A stretch of 57,420 nt of DNA from an uncultured Prevotella sp. (GCA_900547005.1 URER01000010.1:1-57420), one strand, 5' to 3'. Counted from the stretch's first letter, positions 34,597 to 43,643 are shown. The notes: generated by a model from the letters alone, not told the origin. Numbers and translations are program-made.

Positions 34597-36006
34597 ATGA
34601 AAACAACCCCCAATACGCTTTGGGACAAATGTCTCTTCTTGATAAAAGAGAATGTAACAGAGCAACAATTCAACTCGTGGTTCAAGCCGATAGTCTTTGA
34701 GTCATACGATGAAGCAAACAAGATACTGCGTGTGCAGGTATCGAGTATGTTTGTGTATGAGTATTTGGAAGAGAACTACATAGACTTACTCAGTAAGGTT
34801 CTTACACGTGTGTTTGGGCAGGGGGTGCGCCTTACATATCGTGTGTTGACGGATAAGGTAAATCATCTGACACAGGATTTGCAGCAGGATTCTTATGCAG
34901 CAAATGTGCAACCACAGCGTCCTACAGCCCGCGCCAACCAGTCGCCGACGGTTCTTGACGCCGCGCAACCGCAGGATATAGATTCCCAATTGGATGTTCA
35001 CAAGACCTTTGCTAATTATATAGAGGGCGATAGCAACAAGCTGCCGCGTTCAATAGGCCAGTCTATTGCGGAGCATCCAAATACGACACAGTTTAATCCG
35101 ATGTTTATTTATGGTCCTTCTGGTTGTGGAAAGACCCACTTGATTAATGCCATCGGATTGCGAACCAAGCAACTCTATCCACAGAAACGTGTGCTTTATG
35201 TGAGTGCCCGCCTTTTTCAAGTGCAGTACACCAATGCCGTTCGCAACAACACTGTCAATGATTTTATCAATTTCTATCAGACTATTGATGTCCTAATAGT
35301 TGACGATATACAGGAATGGATAAGTGCTACGAAAACGCAGGATACGTTCTTCCATATCTTCAACCACCTTTTCCGCAACGGTAAGCGCATTATCCTTGCG
35401 TCCGACCGTCCGCCGGTTGATCTCCGCGGTATGAATGACCGTCTGCTCACCCGTTTTGCTTGCGGACTTATTGCTGAGCTTGAGAAACCGAACGAACAGC
35501 TTTGCGTGGACATCCTAAACCAAAAGATACGCCGTGACGGATTGCATATCCCTGCCGATGTGGTGCAGTTTATCGCACAGACAGCCAACGGAAGTGTGCG
35601 CGACTTGCAGGGCGTGATTAATTCGTTGCTTGCTTATAGTGTTGTCTATAACAGCAATATAGATATGCGTTTGGCAGAGCGAGTGATTAAGCGTGCCGTC
35701 AAAATAGATGATAAACCGCTTATGGTAGACGACATTCTTGAAACGGTTTGCGCTCATTTCAATGTTACCCAAACTGCCGTTTCAAGCCGTAGCCGTCGGC
35801 ATGAGTATGTTATTGCGCGTCAAGTATCTATGTATCTCGCACAGAAATATACTAAGATGCCGGCTTCACGCATCGGAAAGCTCGTCGGAGGACGCGACCA
35901 TTCCACTGTCATCCACAGTTGCACGAAGGTGGAGCAGCGTCTGAAAGTCGACAAAGCCTTCTCCGCCGAGATTGCAAGTATCGAAAATTCGTTTAAGTTG
36001 AAGTAG
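34597..36006 (+). CDS. dnaA: Chromosomal replication initiator protein DnaA
   Basis: The 469-aa protein shows the four DnaA domains: an N-terminal helicase-loading domain (WDKCLFLIKENVTEQQFNSWFKP), a variable Gln-rich linker (~95-130), the AAA+ domain with Walker A GPSGCGKT (173-180) and Walker B LIVDDIQ (Asp236/Asp237), and the DNA-binding domain with the signature VGGRDHSTVIHS near the C-terminus. Two usual motif residues differ: Walker B continues EW rather than FL, and sensor-region GMNDRLLTRFACGL replaces the common E-RL-SRF-WGL. It initiates replication by binding DnaA boxes at oriC. Monocistronic; terminator at 36027. Confidence 0.95.
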   Translation: MKTTPNTLWDKCLFLIKENVTEQQFNSWFKPIVFESYDEANKILRVQVSSMFVYEYLEENYIDLLSKVLTRVFGQGVRLTYRVLTDKVNHLTQDLQQDSYAANVQPQRPTARANQSPTVLDAAQPQDIDSQLDVHKTFANYIEGDSNKLPRSIGQSIAEHPNTTQFNPMFIYGPSGCGKTHLINAIGLRTKQLYPQKRVLYVSARLFQVQYTNAVRNNTVNDFINFYQTIDVLIVDDIQEWISATKTQDTFFHIFNHLFRNGKRIILASDRPPVDLRGMNDRLLTRFACGLIAELEKPNEQLCVDILNQKIRRDGLHIPADVVQFIAQTANGSVRDLQGVINSLLAYSVVYNSNIDMRLAERVIKRAVKIDDKPLMVDDILETVCAHFNVTQTAVSSRSRRHEYVIARQVSMYLAQKYTKMPASRIGKLVGGRDHSTVIHSCTKVEQRLKVDKAFSAEIASIENSFKLK

Positions 36007-36026
36007 TAAATACTACCATACAATAT

Positions 36027-36065
36027 GGGGGATGTAGTTCCGTTTGGACTGCATCCCCCTTTTTT
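36027..36065 (+). terminator. Intrinsic terminator of dnaA
   Basis: GGGGGATG (36027-36034) pairs with CATCCCCC (36052-36059), with AGT/ACT pairing inside, followed by TTTTTT. Confidence 0.9.
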
Positions 36066-36122
36066 ATTCCTTTAATATTCCGATGAAAGGCTATATCAAT
36101 ATGGCAATAATATTGTGTTGAG

Positions 36123-37883
36123 TTATACTCCTGTATTAACAAAAGCAGGAACGACCTTTAATAGTTTTTGAAACTTCTTTTCTGACTCTACTTCTTGGAG
36201 TACCCGGCCTATTTCATATTCTACAGATGGGCCATACTCGCGTTTATACGATATTTTTAACTTTTCGGGAAACCTTAGAAAATATGACGGATGAAATTCT
36301 TTGAAGCGATTTATAACATTGTTTGGTGTAATACTATTGACATCATTAATCTTTCCAACGATGAATTTACTTCCTGTATAACTGACATATTCCAAGACCA
36401 AATAGCATTTGTATAACTTATATGGTATAGGCGATGTGCGCATTTTTTTCTCGTATTCTCTTGCCAAATAGTCATTCAATTTTCGGTCATTGGAGAAATA
36501 TTTGAAAATACTGTCATTGGAAACGTCCATATCAAAGCCATCTTTAATTGCTTTTTCTTTAGCCGAGGCACATATTCGCTCCTTCAAATCTTCAAATTCC
36601 GCTCTGAAGTGTTCCTCATCATTAAGTGATGATTTCATTTCCACAAAATCTCTGTACAGCATATCATTGTCGTATTTGAAGCTGTATTCACTATAGTTGT
36701 CGATATCACAAACTATTTGTTTGGCATCAGGGTGTCTATGCAGAAAATTAATTGCTTCGAATGTTTTTATCTTCTTTATAATATTCTCTACCTCCTTATA
36801 TTTCCAATAATCGATAGAATCTTTATCCAAATATTTTTCTTTCACGATTGCATCCAGCGAGTCTGCCATGTACTCTCGACATTTTTGCGCCCGTTCATAG
36901 TATGTTTTTGCGACAGAATCGGCATTTCGTCTTGCCCACATGGCCTCGATTTCGGCCTTGCGACTTGCCCACTCGGCCTTGACCTTTTCAGGTGCATTGC
37001 CCCAGATATATCTATGATAATAAATGTCGCTGTTATAATCGTCAAGACCAGCCTGCATATAATATACATGATTATCTTCTTCTGAAGCATCTTTCAGATT
37101 ATCCCAAGCCAAGAGGTTATGTTCCAGATCGAACATAGTATAACCTCCGGAAATATAATGATATAGATAGAGAGGAATATAAGGATACACGTTAAAATCA
37201 GACAAAGCTTCTATCTTTTCTTGCTTAGGAAGTGTCGTTAAATCCGCTTCCTCCCATTTGTATCCGTATCCCCACGTAGGGTGTGAAGCCTCTATTTCCT
37301 TAGTTTGTGTCAGGTAGTGATTGCGAAATTCCATTTCAAAGTGTTCTTTTCCATGTTCTATGGTCCATTTGTTAGCTCCCCAACCTTCATCGAAATAGAA
37401 AATGCCACTCGAATTGGAGCGTGTGGATTTTATGACCCATTTCCCATGAGCTTTTCCATTCTTAAACGAGCCGGAAACGCTTTCTTCTTCAGTCTTCGGT
37501 TGCCCGTACTCCCATCTATCCTTATTAGGATTCCAACGCCAGGAGCGGTAAGTGCATTTCGAATTATATACGTATGTGCCTTGCGTGAAGCCCCGAGCGT
37601 ATGTACGGGTCTTTGTTACTACGCCTGTAACAGACTTGGAATCTTCTCCTTCAATATAATTATTACATTGTATGGATAGTTTCCATACTCCATCTCTTTT
37701 TCCATTTTTAAGAGGACCGCCCCAAGTTCCTATCAATGTACCACCGTTGGGAGATTTTCTATTTACAGTTAATTTGTAACTATTGGGAGTGATAGTTGCT
37801 TTTCTTCCATTACCAAGATCAAATGTTTGCGCCGCACATATTATGGTCTGCGTAAGCAATAGTAAAAGAAAGAATCTTTTCAT
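36123..37883 (-). CDS. Secreted protein of unknown function with MORN-like repeats
   Basis: The 586-aa product has a signal peptide (MKRFFLLLLLTQTIICAAQ). Its first ~190 residues contain MORN-like strands with the G-x(n)-NGK-x-(D/H)G-W pattern (GPLKNGKRDGVWKL, GSFKNGKAHGKWVI). The remaining ~400 residues are rich in charged and aromatic residues, probably helical (e.g. KEKYLDKDSIDYWKYKEVENIIKKI), with no recognised domain. Codon and amino-acid use is more AT-rich and Lys/Tyr/Asn-rich than its neighbours, which may hint at a recent acquisition. No partner gene; it faces dnaA convergently. Function unknown. Confidence 0.7.
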   Translation of the reverse strand: MKRFFLLLLLTQTIICAAQTFDLGNGRKATITPNSYKLTVNRKSPNGGTLIGTWGGPLKNGKRDGVWKLSIQCNNYIEGEDSKSVTGVVTKTRTYARGFTQGTYVYNSKCTYRSWRWNPNKDRWEYGQPKTEEESVSGSFKNGKAHGKWVIKSTRSNSSGIFYFDEGWGANKWTIEHGKEHFEMEFRNHYLTQTKEIEASHPTWGYGYKWEEADLTTLPKQEKIEALSDFNVYPYIPLYLYHYISGGYTMFDLEHNLLAWDNLKDASEEDNHVYYMQAGLDDYNSDIYYHRYIWGNAPEKVKAEWASRKAEIEAMWARRNADSVAKTYYERAQKCREYMADSLDAIVKEKYLDKDSIDYWKYKEVENIIKKIKTFEAINFLHRHPDAKQIVCDIDNYSEYSFKYDNDMLYRDFVEMKSSLNDEEHFRAEFEDLKERICASAKEKAIKDGFDMDVSNDSIFKYFSNDRKLNDYLAREYEKKMRTSPIPYKLYKCYLVLEYVSYTGSKFIVGKINDVNSITPNNVINRFKEFHPSYFLRFPEKLKISYKREYGPSVEYEIGRVLQEVESEKKFQKLLKVVPAFVNTGV

Positions 37884-38090
37884 AGTGTAAAATGAATTAA
37901 ATAACGTGAGTTCGATGAAATATAATGATCACTAAATTTCGCTATAATCACTGAGGACAAAGTTACAGAATTATTTTGTTCGGAAGATGATTTTTGTAAG
38001 TTTTTTTAATACTATGATTGAAAAATATGCCCTAAAATTAAACAGATAAGTGGCATTATCACAGACTTTAGGACAGCACAGATGCCCATC

Positions 38091-38227
38091 AGTCTTAGTA
38101 CTGCGGCACAGGATTGGAGTAATTTAGGCCAAGTACTGGAGTAATTCGGCTTTAGTACTCGAGTAATTCAGGTCGGATTACTTGAGTATTTTGGCCTTAG
38201 TACTGGAGTAATTCGGGCTTAGTACTG
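38091..38227. repeat. 22/23-bp phased repeat element, copy 1
   Basis: Units of the type TGGAGTAATTCGGGCTTAGT AC follow each other with lengths 22, 23, 22 and 22 bp, between an AGTCTTAGTACTG start and an AGTACTG end. The element aligns over its full ~137 bp with 43716-43853, including the order of the odd unit (ending GATTAC) before an AGTATTTTGGC unit. The rest of the gap 37884-38284 is AT-rich with nothing recognisable. Confidence 0.8.
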
Positions 38228-38234
38228 AAAACGC

Positions 38235-38264
38235 AAAAGCCTCTCCCGATTTGGAAGAGGCTTT
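38235..38264 (-). terminator. Terminator of the toxin-antitoxin pair (identical to 38916-38945)
   Basis: AAAGCCTCT and AGAGGCTTT form the stem around CCCGATTTGGA; the minus strand continues with TTTTGCGTTTT. The same 30 bases recur exactly after clpB. Confidence 0.85.
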
Positions 38265-38284
38265 TTGTAATTGAACCTTGTAAT

Positions 38285-38578
38285 TTATTTCTTGTTTTTT
38301 CCGAACACATCGCTATGTGAGCCGGTGTTTGTAAACAGAAGAATAAGTTCATCATCATGTTGTTCCCAAACAAGCAACCAATCCGGGCGAATGTGGCATT
38401 CCCATTCGTCTGCGTGATTTCCGTGAAGTCTGTGGACATGGAATTTAACAGGAAGAGTCTCTCCACATAGAAGCATTTCTACTACATCCCAAAGTTCTTG
38501 CAAGGGTAGTCCGCGCTTCTTACACCGCTTAACATCCTGTTTGAAGTTGCCCGTTACTTGAAGTTTGTATTTTGTCAT
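38285..38578 (-). CDS. YafQ-type mRNA interferase toxin (RelE/ParE superfamily)
   Basis: The 97-aa product shows the YafQ pattern: KYKLQVTGNFKQDVKRCKKRGLPLQELWDVVEML, then a conserved HRLHGNHADEWECHIRPDWLLVWE with the catalytic-type His residues, and LLFTNTGSHSDVFGK (the C-terminal His/Phe catalytic stretch). Family members cut mRNA on the ribosome. Its ATG overlaps the antitoxin stop by four bases (38575-38578), as expected for a coupled pair. No signal peptide. Confidence 0.88.
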   Translation of the reverse strand: MTKYKLQVTGNFKQDVKRCKKRGLPLQELWDVVEMLLCGETLPVKFHVHRLHGNHADEWECHIRPDWLLVWEQHDDELILLFTNTGSHSDVFGKNKK

Positions 38579-38805
38579 ACTCCGATTTCCTTTATCAAAT
38601 CATCCAATTTGTCGTATGAATACACTCTTCCTGCCTTGATGTCGGCTTTAGAACGTTCGTAGGAAGTGAGTTCCTTAGCTTTTTTTACGGTTATAGAGTC
38701 TACGCCACGTATCATCTTTACTGCGCGTTTTATGTCGTTCAGTAGTGAAATATCGTTTATGTGCAAGGTGATTTCTGCCATAGGAGTTGTCGCCATCGTT
38801 GCCAT
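38575..38805 (-). CDS. Antitoxin of the YafQ-type pair
   Basis: The 76-aa product (MATMATTPMAEITLHINDISLLNDIKRAVKMIRGVDSITVKK...) precedes the toxin gene. It has an N-terminal strand-helix portion and a C-terminal toxin-binding tail (SKADIKAGRVYSYDKLDDLIKEIGV) typical of small Bacteroidales antitoxins. The frame is open to 38856, but the extra 17 codons lie over the -7 box TATATTTG (minus strand, ~38853-38846), and AGAAAGGAAAAA precedes ATG 38805, so that start is chosen. It likely autoregulates the operon. Confidence 0.82.
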   Translation of the reverse strand: MATMATTPMAEITLHINDISLLNDIKRAVKMIRGVDSITVKKAKELTSYERSKADIKAGRVYSYDKLDDLIKEIGV

Positions 38806-38915
38806 TGATTTTTCCTTTCTTCTTTTACTGTTTTTCTTATTTGCAAATATAAGCATAAATCACGAAATATAAACATTGTAGAAAGTTTTTTTTGCTTTAT
38901 CAGCTAAGTCCTGCA

Positions 38916-38945
38916 AAAAGCCTCTCCCGATTTGGAAGAGGCTTT
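38916..38945 (-). terminator. Terminator of clpB (identical to 38235-38264)
   Basis: The same 30-bp hairpin as at 38235, again followed on the minus strand by TTTTTGC. It sits 24 bp after the clpB stop. Confidence 0.85.
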
Positions 38946-38969
38946 ACGCTTTGTATATTCACGTTATTT

Positions 38970-41639
38970 TTAGTTCCTGAACACGAGCCCGTTGCCGTCA
39001 GCATCGATGATTATCGGTTTGTCGCGTGACACCTCCTCGGCGAGCAGACGCTTGGACAGGTCGTTAAGGACGAGTCGCTGTATTGCGCGCTTCACCGGTC
39101 TTGCACCGAATTCCGGATCGTAACCCTCGTCGGCAAGATAGTCGATAGCGTGAGGAGTTACTTCGAGCGTGAAGCCCTGAGGCTCCAACATCTTCTTCAC
39201 GGCGTTGATTTGCAGTGTTACAACATCGGCAATCTCCTTGCGGCTGAGTGGCAGGAACATTATCGTCTCGTCGATTCGGTTGAGGAACTCCGGGCGGATG
39301 GTCTGCTTCAGCATCGTCATCAACTGCGGCTTTAAGTTTTCCATATCCTCAGAAAGGCTCTCTGCCGAATCACTCTTTGCTGCTGTCTCCCTTATCAACT
39401 GGCTGCCGAGGTTCGACGTCATGATGATAATCGTATTCTTGAAGTTCACCACGCGTCCCTTGTTATCAGTCAGGCGACCGTCATCGAGTACCTGCAATAG
39501 GATGTTGAACACATCCGGATGCGCTTTTTCTATTTCGTCGAAGAGTACTACGCTGTATGGTTTGCGTCTTACGGCTTCGGTCAACTGTCCGCCCTCATCA
39601 TAGCCGACATATCCCGGAGGCGCACCGATGAGTCGGCTAACGCTGAACTTCTCCTGATATTCGCTCATGTCTATGCGCGTCATCATGGTCTCGTCGTTGA
39701 ACAGATATTCTGCAAGTGCCTTTGCCAGCTCCGTCTTTCCGACACCCGTCGTACCGAGGAATATGAACGAAGCGATAGGTCGTTTCGGGTCTTGCAACCC
39801 CGCGCGGCTTCGTCTCACGGCATCGCTTACGGCTGTGATGGCCTCTTCCTGACCTATTACACGCTTGTGAAGCTCCTCCTCAAGATGCAGCAACTTCTCT
39901 CGTTCGCTTTGCATCATACGTGTTACAGGAATACCCGTCCAGCGGCTAACCACCTCAGCTATGTCGTCGGCAGTCACCTCCTCGCGTATCATCGTCTCAC
40001 CTCCCTGAGTTCCGCGTAACTGTTCCTGAATGTTGCGGATATCATCTTCCAACATCTTCAGTTTGCTATATCTGATTTCCGCCACCCGTTCGTAGTTGCC
40101 TTCGCGCTCCGCACGCTCCGCCTCGAACTTCAGATGCTCAATCTCCTGCTTATTCTGCTGAATCTTGTTTACAAGCGATTTCTCGCCCTCCCATCTTGCT
40201 TTGAGTGTCTTCTGCTTGTCTTGCAGCTCGGCAATCTCCCTGTCGAGTTGTGCCAACTTCGACGAATGGCCTGCGTTTCCTTGCATTGCCACGTTCTCGT
40301 CTGCCGTTGAGGATGCAGCCTTTTCTTCACCGGCGCTATTTGCCGCGGTCTCCCTCCTGATGGCTTCGCGTTCAATTTCTAATTGTTTCAGTCGGCGGTT
40401 GATTTCGTCAAGTTCCTCTGGCACGGAGTCACGCTCCATACGCAGCTTCGCCGCAGCCTCGTCCATGAGGTCAATAGCCTTGTCGGGCAGGAATCGGTCG
40501 CTGATATATCGTTCCGACAACTGCACCGCGGCGATGCACGCATCGTCCTGTATGCGCACCTTGTGGTGGTTCTCGTAACGTTCTTTCAGACCGCGGAGGA
40601 TGCTTATCGCCGATATTTCGTCAGGCTCGTCCACCATCACCGTCTGGAACCTACGCTCCAAAGCCTTGTCCTTTTCAAAATATTTCTGATACTCGTTGAG
40701 TGTCGTCGCACCGATAGAACGCAATTCGCCGCGCGCCAAAGCAGGCTTCAATATGTTGGCAGCGTCCATAGCTCCTTCGCCGCCGCCGGCTCCCACAAGG
40801 GTGTGAATCTCGTCAATGAAGAGGATGATGCGGCCGTCGCTCTGCGTTACCTCCTTGATGACGCTTTTCAGACGCTCCTCAAACTCACCTTTATATTTTG
40901 CTCCTGCGACCAGCGCGCCCATGTCGAGCGAGTAGAGCTGTTTGTCTTTCAGGTTCTCCGGCACGTCACCACGCACGATGCGTTCGGCCAATCCCTCCAC
41001 TATGGCGGTCTTTCCCGTACCCGGTTCACCTATTAATATAGGGTTGTTCTTCGTGCGGCGCGACAGTATTTGCAGCACGCGGCGAATCTCATCGTCGCGT
41101 CCTATCACCGGGTCGAGCTTACCGGCGCGCGCGTCCTCTACCAGGTTGCGTGCGTATTTCGCCAGACTCTGATAGTTGTCGTCGGCACTTTGCGACTCCA
41201 CTTTCTGGCCCTGACGCAGCTCACTGATTGCACTCCGCATCTCCTTCTCCGTGCATCCGCTGTCCTTCAGAATGCGGCTTGCCGTGCTGTTCACGCTGAG
41301 CAAGGCTAATATTATCGGCTCAACGCTCACGAACTCGTCGCCCATCTTCTGCGAGAAGTCCTCCGCCTGTTGCAGCACGCGGTTTGTATCTGAGCTGAGA
41401 TAAGGCTCTCCGCCCTGCACTTTCGGCAGATGTGCTATCTCGCTGTTCACCAATGTCTCAATCTGCATGGCGTTTACGCCGAGTTTTCTGAATAGGAATG
41501 TGCAGATGTCTTTGGCCTTTGCCATCGCTCCTGCGAGCAGATGCACCGGCTCTATGGTCTGCTGTCCGTTTCTTTGTGCCGTGTTTACTGTCTCCTGAAC
41601 AACCTCTTGTGCTTTGATTGTAAACTTGTCAAATCTCAT
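38970..41639 (-). CDS. clpB: ATP-dependent chaperone ClpB
   Basis: The 889-aa disaggregase has the ClpB order: N-terminal repeat domain (1-150), first AAA+ domain with GEPGTGKT (204-211) and IILFIDEIHTLVGAG, a coiled-coil middle domain (~410-560), and the second AAA+ domain with GTTGVGKT near residue 640 and VVLFDEIEKAHPDVF, then the C-terminal D2 small domain. The long middle domain and the absence of a ClpP-binding loop distinguish it from ClpA/ClpC. An insertion rich in Ala/Glu/Ser (~430-455, AANSAGEEKAASSTADEN) lies in the middle domain. It rescues aggregated protein with DnaK. A strong AAAGGAG ribosome site precedes the start. Divergent from the 41963 gene. Confidence 0.96.
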   Translation of the reverse strand: MRFDKFTIKAQEVVQETVNTAQRNGQQTIEPVHLLAGAMAKAKDICTFLFRKLGVNAMQIETLVNSEIAHLPKVQGGEPYLSSDTNRVLQQAEDFSQKMGDEFVSVEPIILALLSVNSTASRILKDSGCTEKEMRSAISELRQGQKVESQSADDNYQSLAKYARNLVEDARAGKLDPVIGRDDEIRRVLQILSRRTKNNPILIGEPGTGKTAIVEGLAERIVRGDVPENLKDKQLYSLDMGALVAGAKYKGEFEERLKSVIKEVTQSDGRIILFIDEIHTLVGAGGGEGAMDAANILKPALARGELRSIGATTLNEYQKYFEKDKALERRFQTVMVDEPDEISAISILRGLKERYENHHKVRIQDDACIAAVQLSERYISDRFLPDKAIDLMDEAAAKLRMERDSVPEELDEINRRLKQLEIEREAIRRETAANSAGEEKAASSTADENVAMQGNAGHSSKLAQLDREIAELQDKQKTLKARWEGEKSLVNKIQQNKQEIEHLKFEAERAEREGNYERVAEIRYSKLKMLEDDIRNIQEQLRGTQGGETMIREEVTADDIAEVVSRWTGIPVTRMMQSEREKLLHLEEELHKRVIGQEEAITAVSDAVRRSRAGLQDPKRPIASFIFLGTTGVGKTELAKALAEYLFNDETMMTRIDMSEYQEKFSVSRLIGAPPGYVGYDEGGQLTEAVRRKPYSVVLFDEIEKAHPDVFNILLQVLDDGRLTDNKGRVVNFKNTIIIMTSNLGSQLIRETAAKSDSAESLSEDMENLKPQLMTMLKQTIRPEFLNRIDETIMFLPLSRKEIADVVTLQINAVKKMLEPQGFTLEVTPHAIDYLADEGYDPEFGARPVKRAIQRLVLNDLSKRLLAEEVSRDKPIIIDADGNGLVFRN

Positions 41640-41848
41640 TTTTATGCTCCTTTCTTATTATTATTTGGTCTTTATCTTTTCTGTATTCATGCTCCCAAAT
41701 TCCGTGCCTGTGATAATAATATGACATTTTGTCTCTGTTGACTGACGAAATGGCTGATTGCTCCATATACTCCACTTCATAAAAAGGGAAAGACCGTAAA
41801 ACTTATAGGTAAGGGGATGGATTTGCAGGGAAGTACACCTCCTTACCG

Positions 41849-41926
41849 ATGCAATCGTTTGCACTTAAAATAATGCCGATAGAATGGAATGAAAGTGTGA
41901 GAAAATAAATAGAATCAGTACTTTTG
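41849..41926 (+). promoter_or_regulatory. LacI-like operator plus -7 box upstream of the 41963 gene
   Basis: ATGCAATCGTTTGC at 41849-41862 is identical to the site at 1925 and again lies exactly 70 bp before the start of TACTTTTG (41919-41926). The clpB-proximal part of the gap 41640-41962 shows no other recognisable signal. Confidence 0.6.
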
Positions 41927-41962
41927 CATTGATATAACTTAGCTATTAACCAAATAAGTTTT

Positions 41963-42793
41963 ATGAAGAAGATTTTTACTTTAATTACAATGATGCTTCT
42001 TACCTTCGTGGCAGAAGCAAATGCTGAGGATTCGTATATTGTGGCAGGTGTGCAGACGATATTCGGAACTAACTGGTCGCCGACAGACGAGAACAATCTC
42101 ATGACTTCTGTCGGGGGGGGGACTTATGAACTTACGAAGTCTAATGTCGCATTGCAGCCAGATACTTATGAGTATAAAGTTGTTAAGAACGGCACTACAT
42201 GGATGCCGGGAAATAATATGACCATTCAGATTACGGAAGCCGGTATCTACGATATTACCATAACATTTGAGGCCGCTACAGAAAAAATTACTTCTACAAT
42301 AAAGAAAATCAAGGATATCGAGGCAAAGACAACATATACAATCGCCGGCGCATATCCATACGATGAAGTAGCGAAAGAAAATCCTCCATTGCCTTTCCTC
42401 GGTGTGGCATGGGATGCAACGGTAGAGGCTAACGATATGGAAACCAATGACGGAGGCCTCACTTATACAAAGACTTATAAGAATGCGGAACTCGAAGCGA
42501 ATACGATATGCTATCAGGTCGTTAAGAACCGTAGTAACTGGATTGGTGCGCCTGGAGGTGGCAACCTCACTAAGGAAGTCGCAACTGCCGGAATATACAA
42601 TGTGACCTTCACATTTACTGTTGCAACAAACGAATGCACTTGTGATTTGACCGTTGTGACAGGTATCAGCAACATCAATGCCGTAGAGACATCTGACAAT
42701 TCGCAGGTTTACAACCTTGCCGGTCAGCGTGTTGATGCAAACTCTTATAAAGGCGTTCTTATAAAGAACGGTAAGAAGTTCATAGCAAAATAA
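41963..42793 (+). CDS. Secreted two-repeat protein with sorting-type tail and in-frame G9 tract
   Basis: The 276-aa product has a signal peptide (MKKIFTLITMMLLTFVAEANA), two related ~100-residue beta-sandwich repeats (compare YEYKVVKNGTTWMPGNN and ICYQVVKNRSNWIGAPGGGN), and the tail VYNLAGQRVDANSYKGVLIKNGKKFIAK. The repeats resemble carbohydrate-binding/SusE-F-like or pullulanase-type modules; binding is inferred. A run of nine G at 42113-42121 encodes Gly51-53; loss or gain of one G would shift frame after residue ~53. It shares promoter architecture with the 2408 gene. Confidence 0.75.
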   Translation: MKKIFTLITMMLLTFVAEANAEDSYIVAGVQTIFGTNWSPTDENNLMTSVGGGTYELTKSNVALQPDTYEYKVVKNGTTWMPGNNMTIQITEAGIYDITITFEAATEKITSTIKKIKDIEAKTTYTIAGAYPYDEVAKENPPLPFLGVAWDATVEANDMETNDGGLTYTKTYKNAELEANTICYQVVKNRSNWIGAPGGGNLTKEVATAGIYNVTFTFTVATNECTCDLTVVTGISNINAVETSDNSQVYNLAGQRVDANSYKGVLIKNGKKFIAK

Positions 42794-42848
42794 CAAGATA
42801 CATATAATATAAATATTAAATTTTAACTGTAAGTTATATCATCCGTAA

Positions 42849-42889
42849 ACAGGAGATGTAGGGGTTGCCTCTGCTCTCCTGTTTTTTTG
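42849..42889 (+). terminator. Intrinsic terminator
   Basis: ACAGGAGA (42849-42856) pairs with TCTCCTGT (42875-42882), followed by TTTTTT. The rest of 42794-43187 is AT-rich, with a -7 box TAACTTTG at 43037-43044 for the next gene. Confidence 0.85.
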
Positions 42890-43187
42890 TGCGGTCATTA
42901 CAGTAGTCGGGCTATGCCATATTTTCTTTTTACATAGCCAAAAGTCGGCTATGGGCAAGTCAACAGTTACCACGTTTAGTTAAGTCGTTTAGTGTCATTT
43001 CACACTTTTTCTTGGTTTTATTCCGATATTTTTCCGTAACTTTGCCGTATATATAGAATTTTATACGGTTTGTTTTCATAACGTGGTGGTAAGTGAGATT
43101 TCTGATATGTGAGATATACAAAGGCTTGCATTTAATGGAAATGATAAAACAGTAGATAGGAGAATATAAGTTTGAATCACTCTAATT

Positions 43188-43643
43188 ATGTCTTTAAATA
43201 AAAATCAACAGTCGCCTATGAGAACTAAAGCAAACATTGGTATTGGATTGATTGCTGCCTTTGCAGCCACATTGTGTGTCGGTATTATACTGCATCTAAA
43301 GAGTCATGGAATCATTATCCAGCCGCGTGGCATAATAAAAATTATTCATATGGTGCTTGGCTATGCCATGACGGTACTTCTTTTCAGACACTGGACTCAT
43401 TTCCGTAAGATGCTGCCAGCCCTTAAAAAGAAGTTCACATGGTTTTATGCCGATACTTGGATATTGTTGATACTGTTTCTTGCTACACTGCTGACGGGAA
43501 CTGTCAAACTGCTCTCGCCGGTTAAGATTCCGCATCTTGGATTATGGCATTATGGCATTGGAGTCGCCATGGGCGTTACAGCCTTCATACACCTTGTCAG
43601 AGGCTTTCCTTCATGGAACAGGCTGCGGAAAGCCGGCAAGTAA
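43188..43643 (+). CDS. DUF4405-type membrane protein
   Basis: The 151-aa product has four hydrophobic segments (~18-36, ~52-68, ~88-108, ~120-140). Conserved histidines lie at the helix ends (GIIKIIHMVLGYAMTVLLFRHWTHF, GLWHYGIGVAMGVTAFIHLVRG), the pattern of the DUF4405/cytochrome-b-like family, where paired His could bind heme. A role in electron transfer or redox sensing is inferred. The start at 43188 follows a long leader (~140 nt from the -7 box at 43037); ATG 43218 is an alternative. Confidence 0.7.
   Translation: MSLNKNQQSPMRTKANIGIGLIAAFAATLCVGIILHLKSHGIIIQPRGIIKIIHMVLGYAMTVLLFRHWTHFRKMLPALKKKFTWFYADTWILLILFLATLLTGTVKLLSPVKIPHLGLWHYGIGVAMGVTAFIHLVRGFPSWNRLRKAGK

Noticed and set aside
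38091..38227. CRISPR array
   Set aside because: The 22/23-bp units are contiguous with no spacers, and no cas genes are present; likewise for the AACGG and 66-bp arrays.
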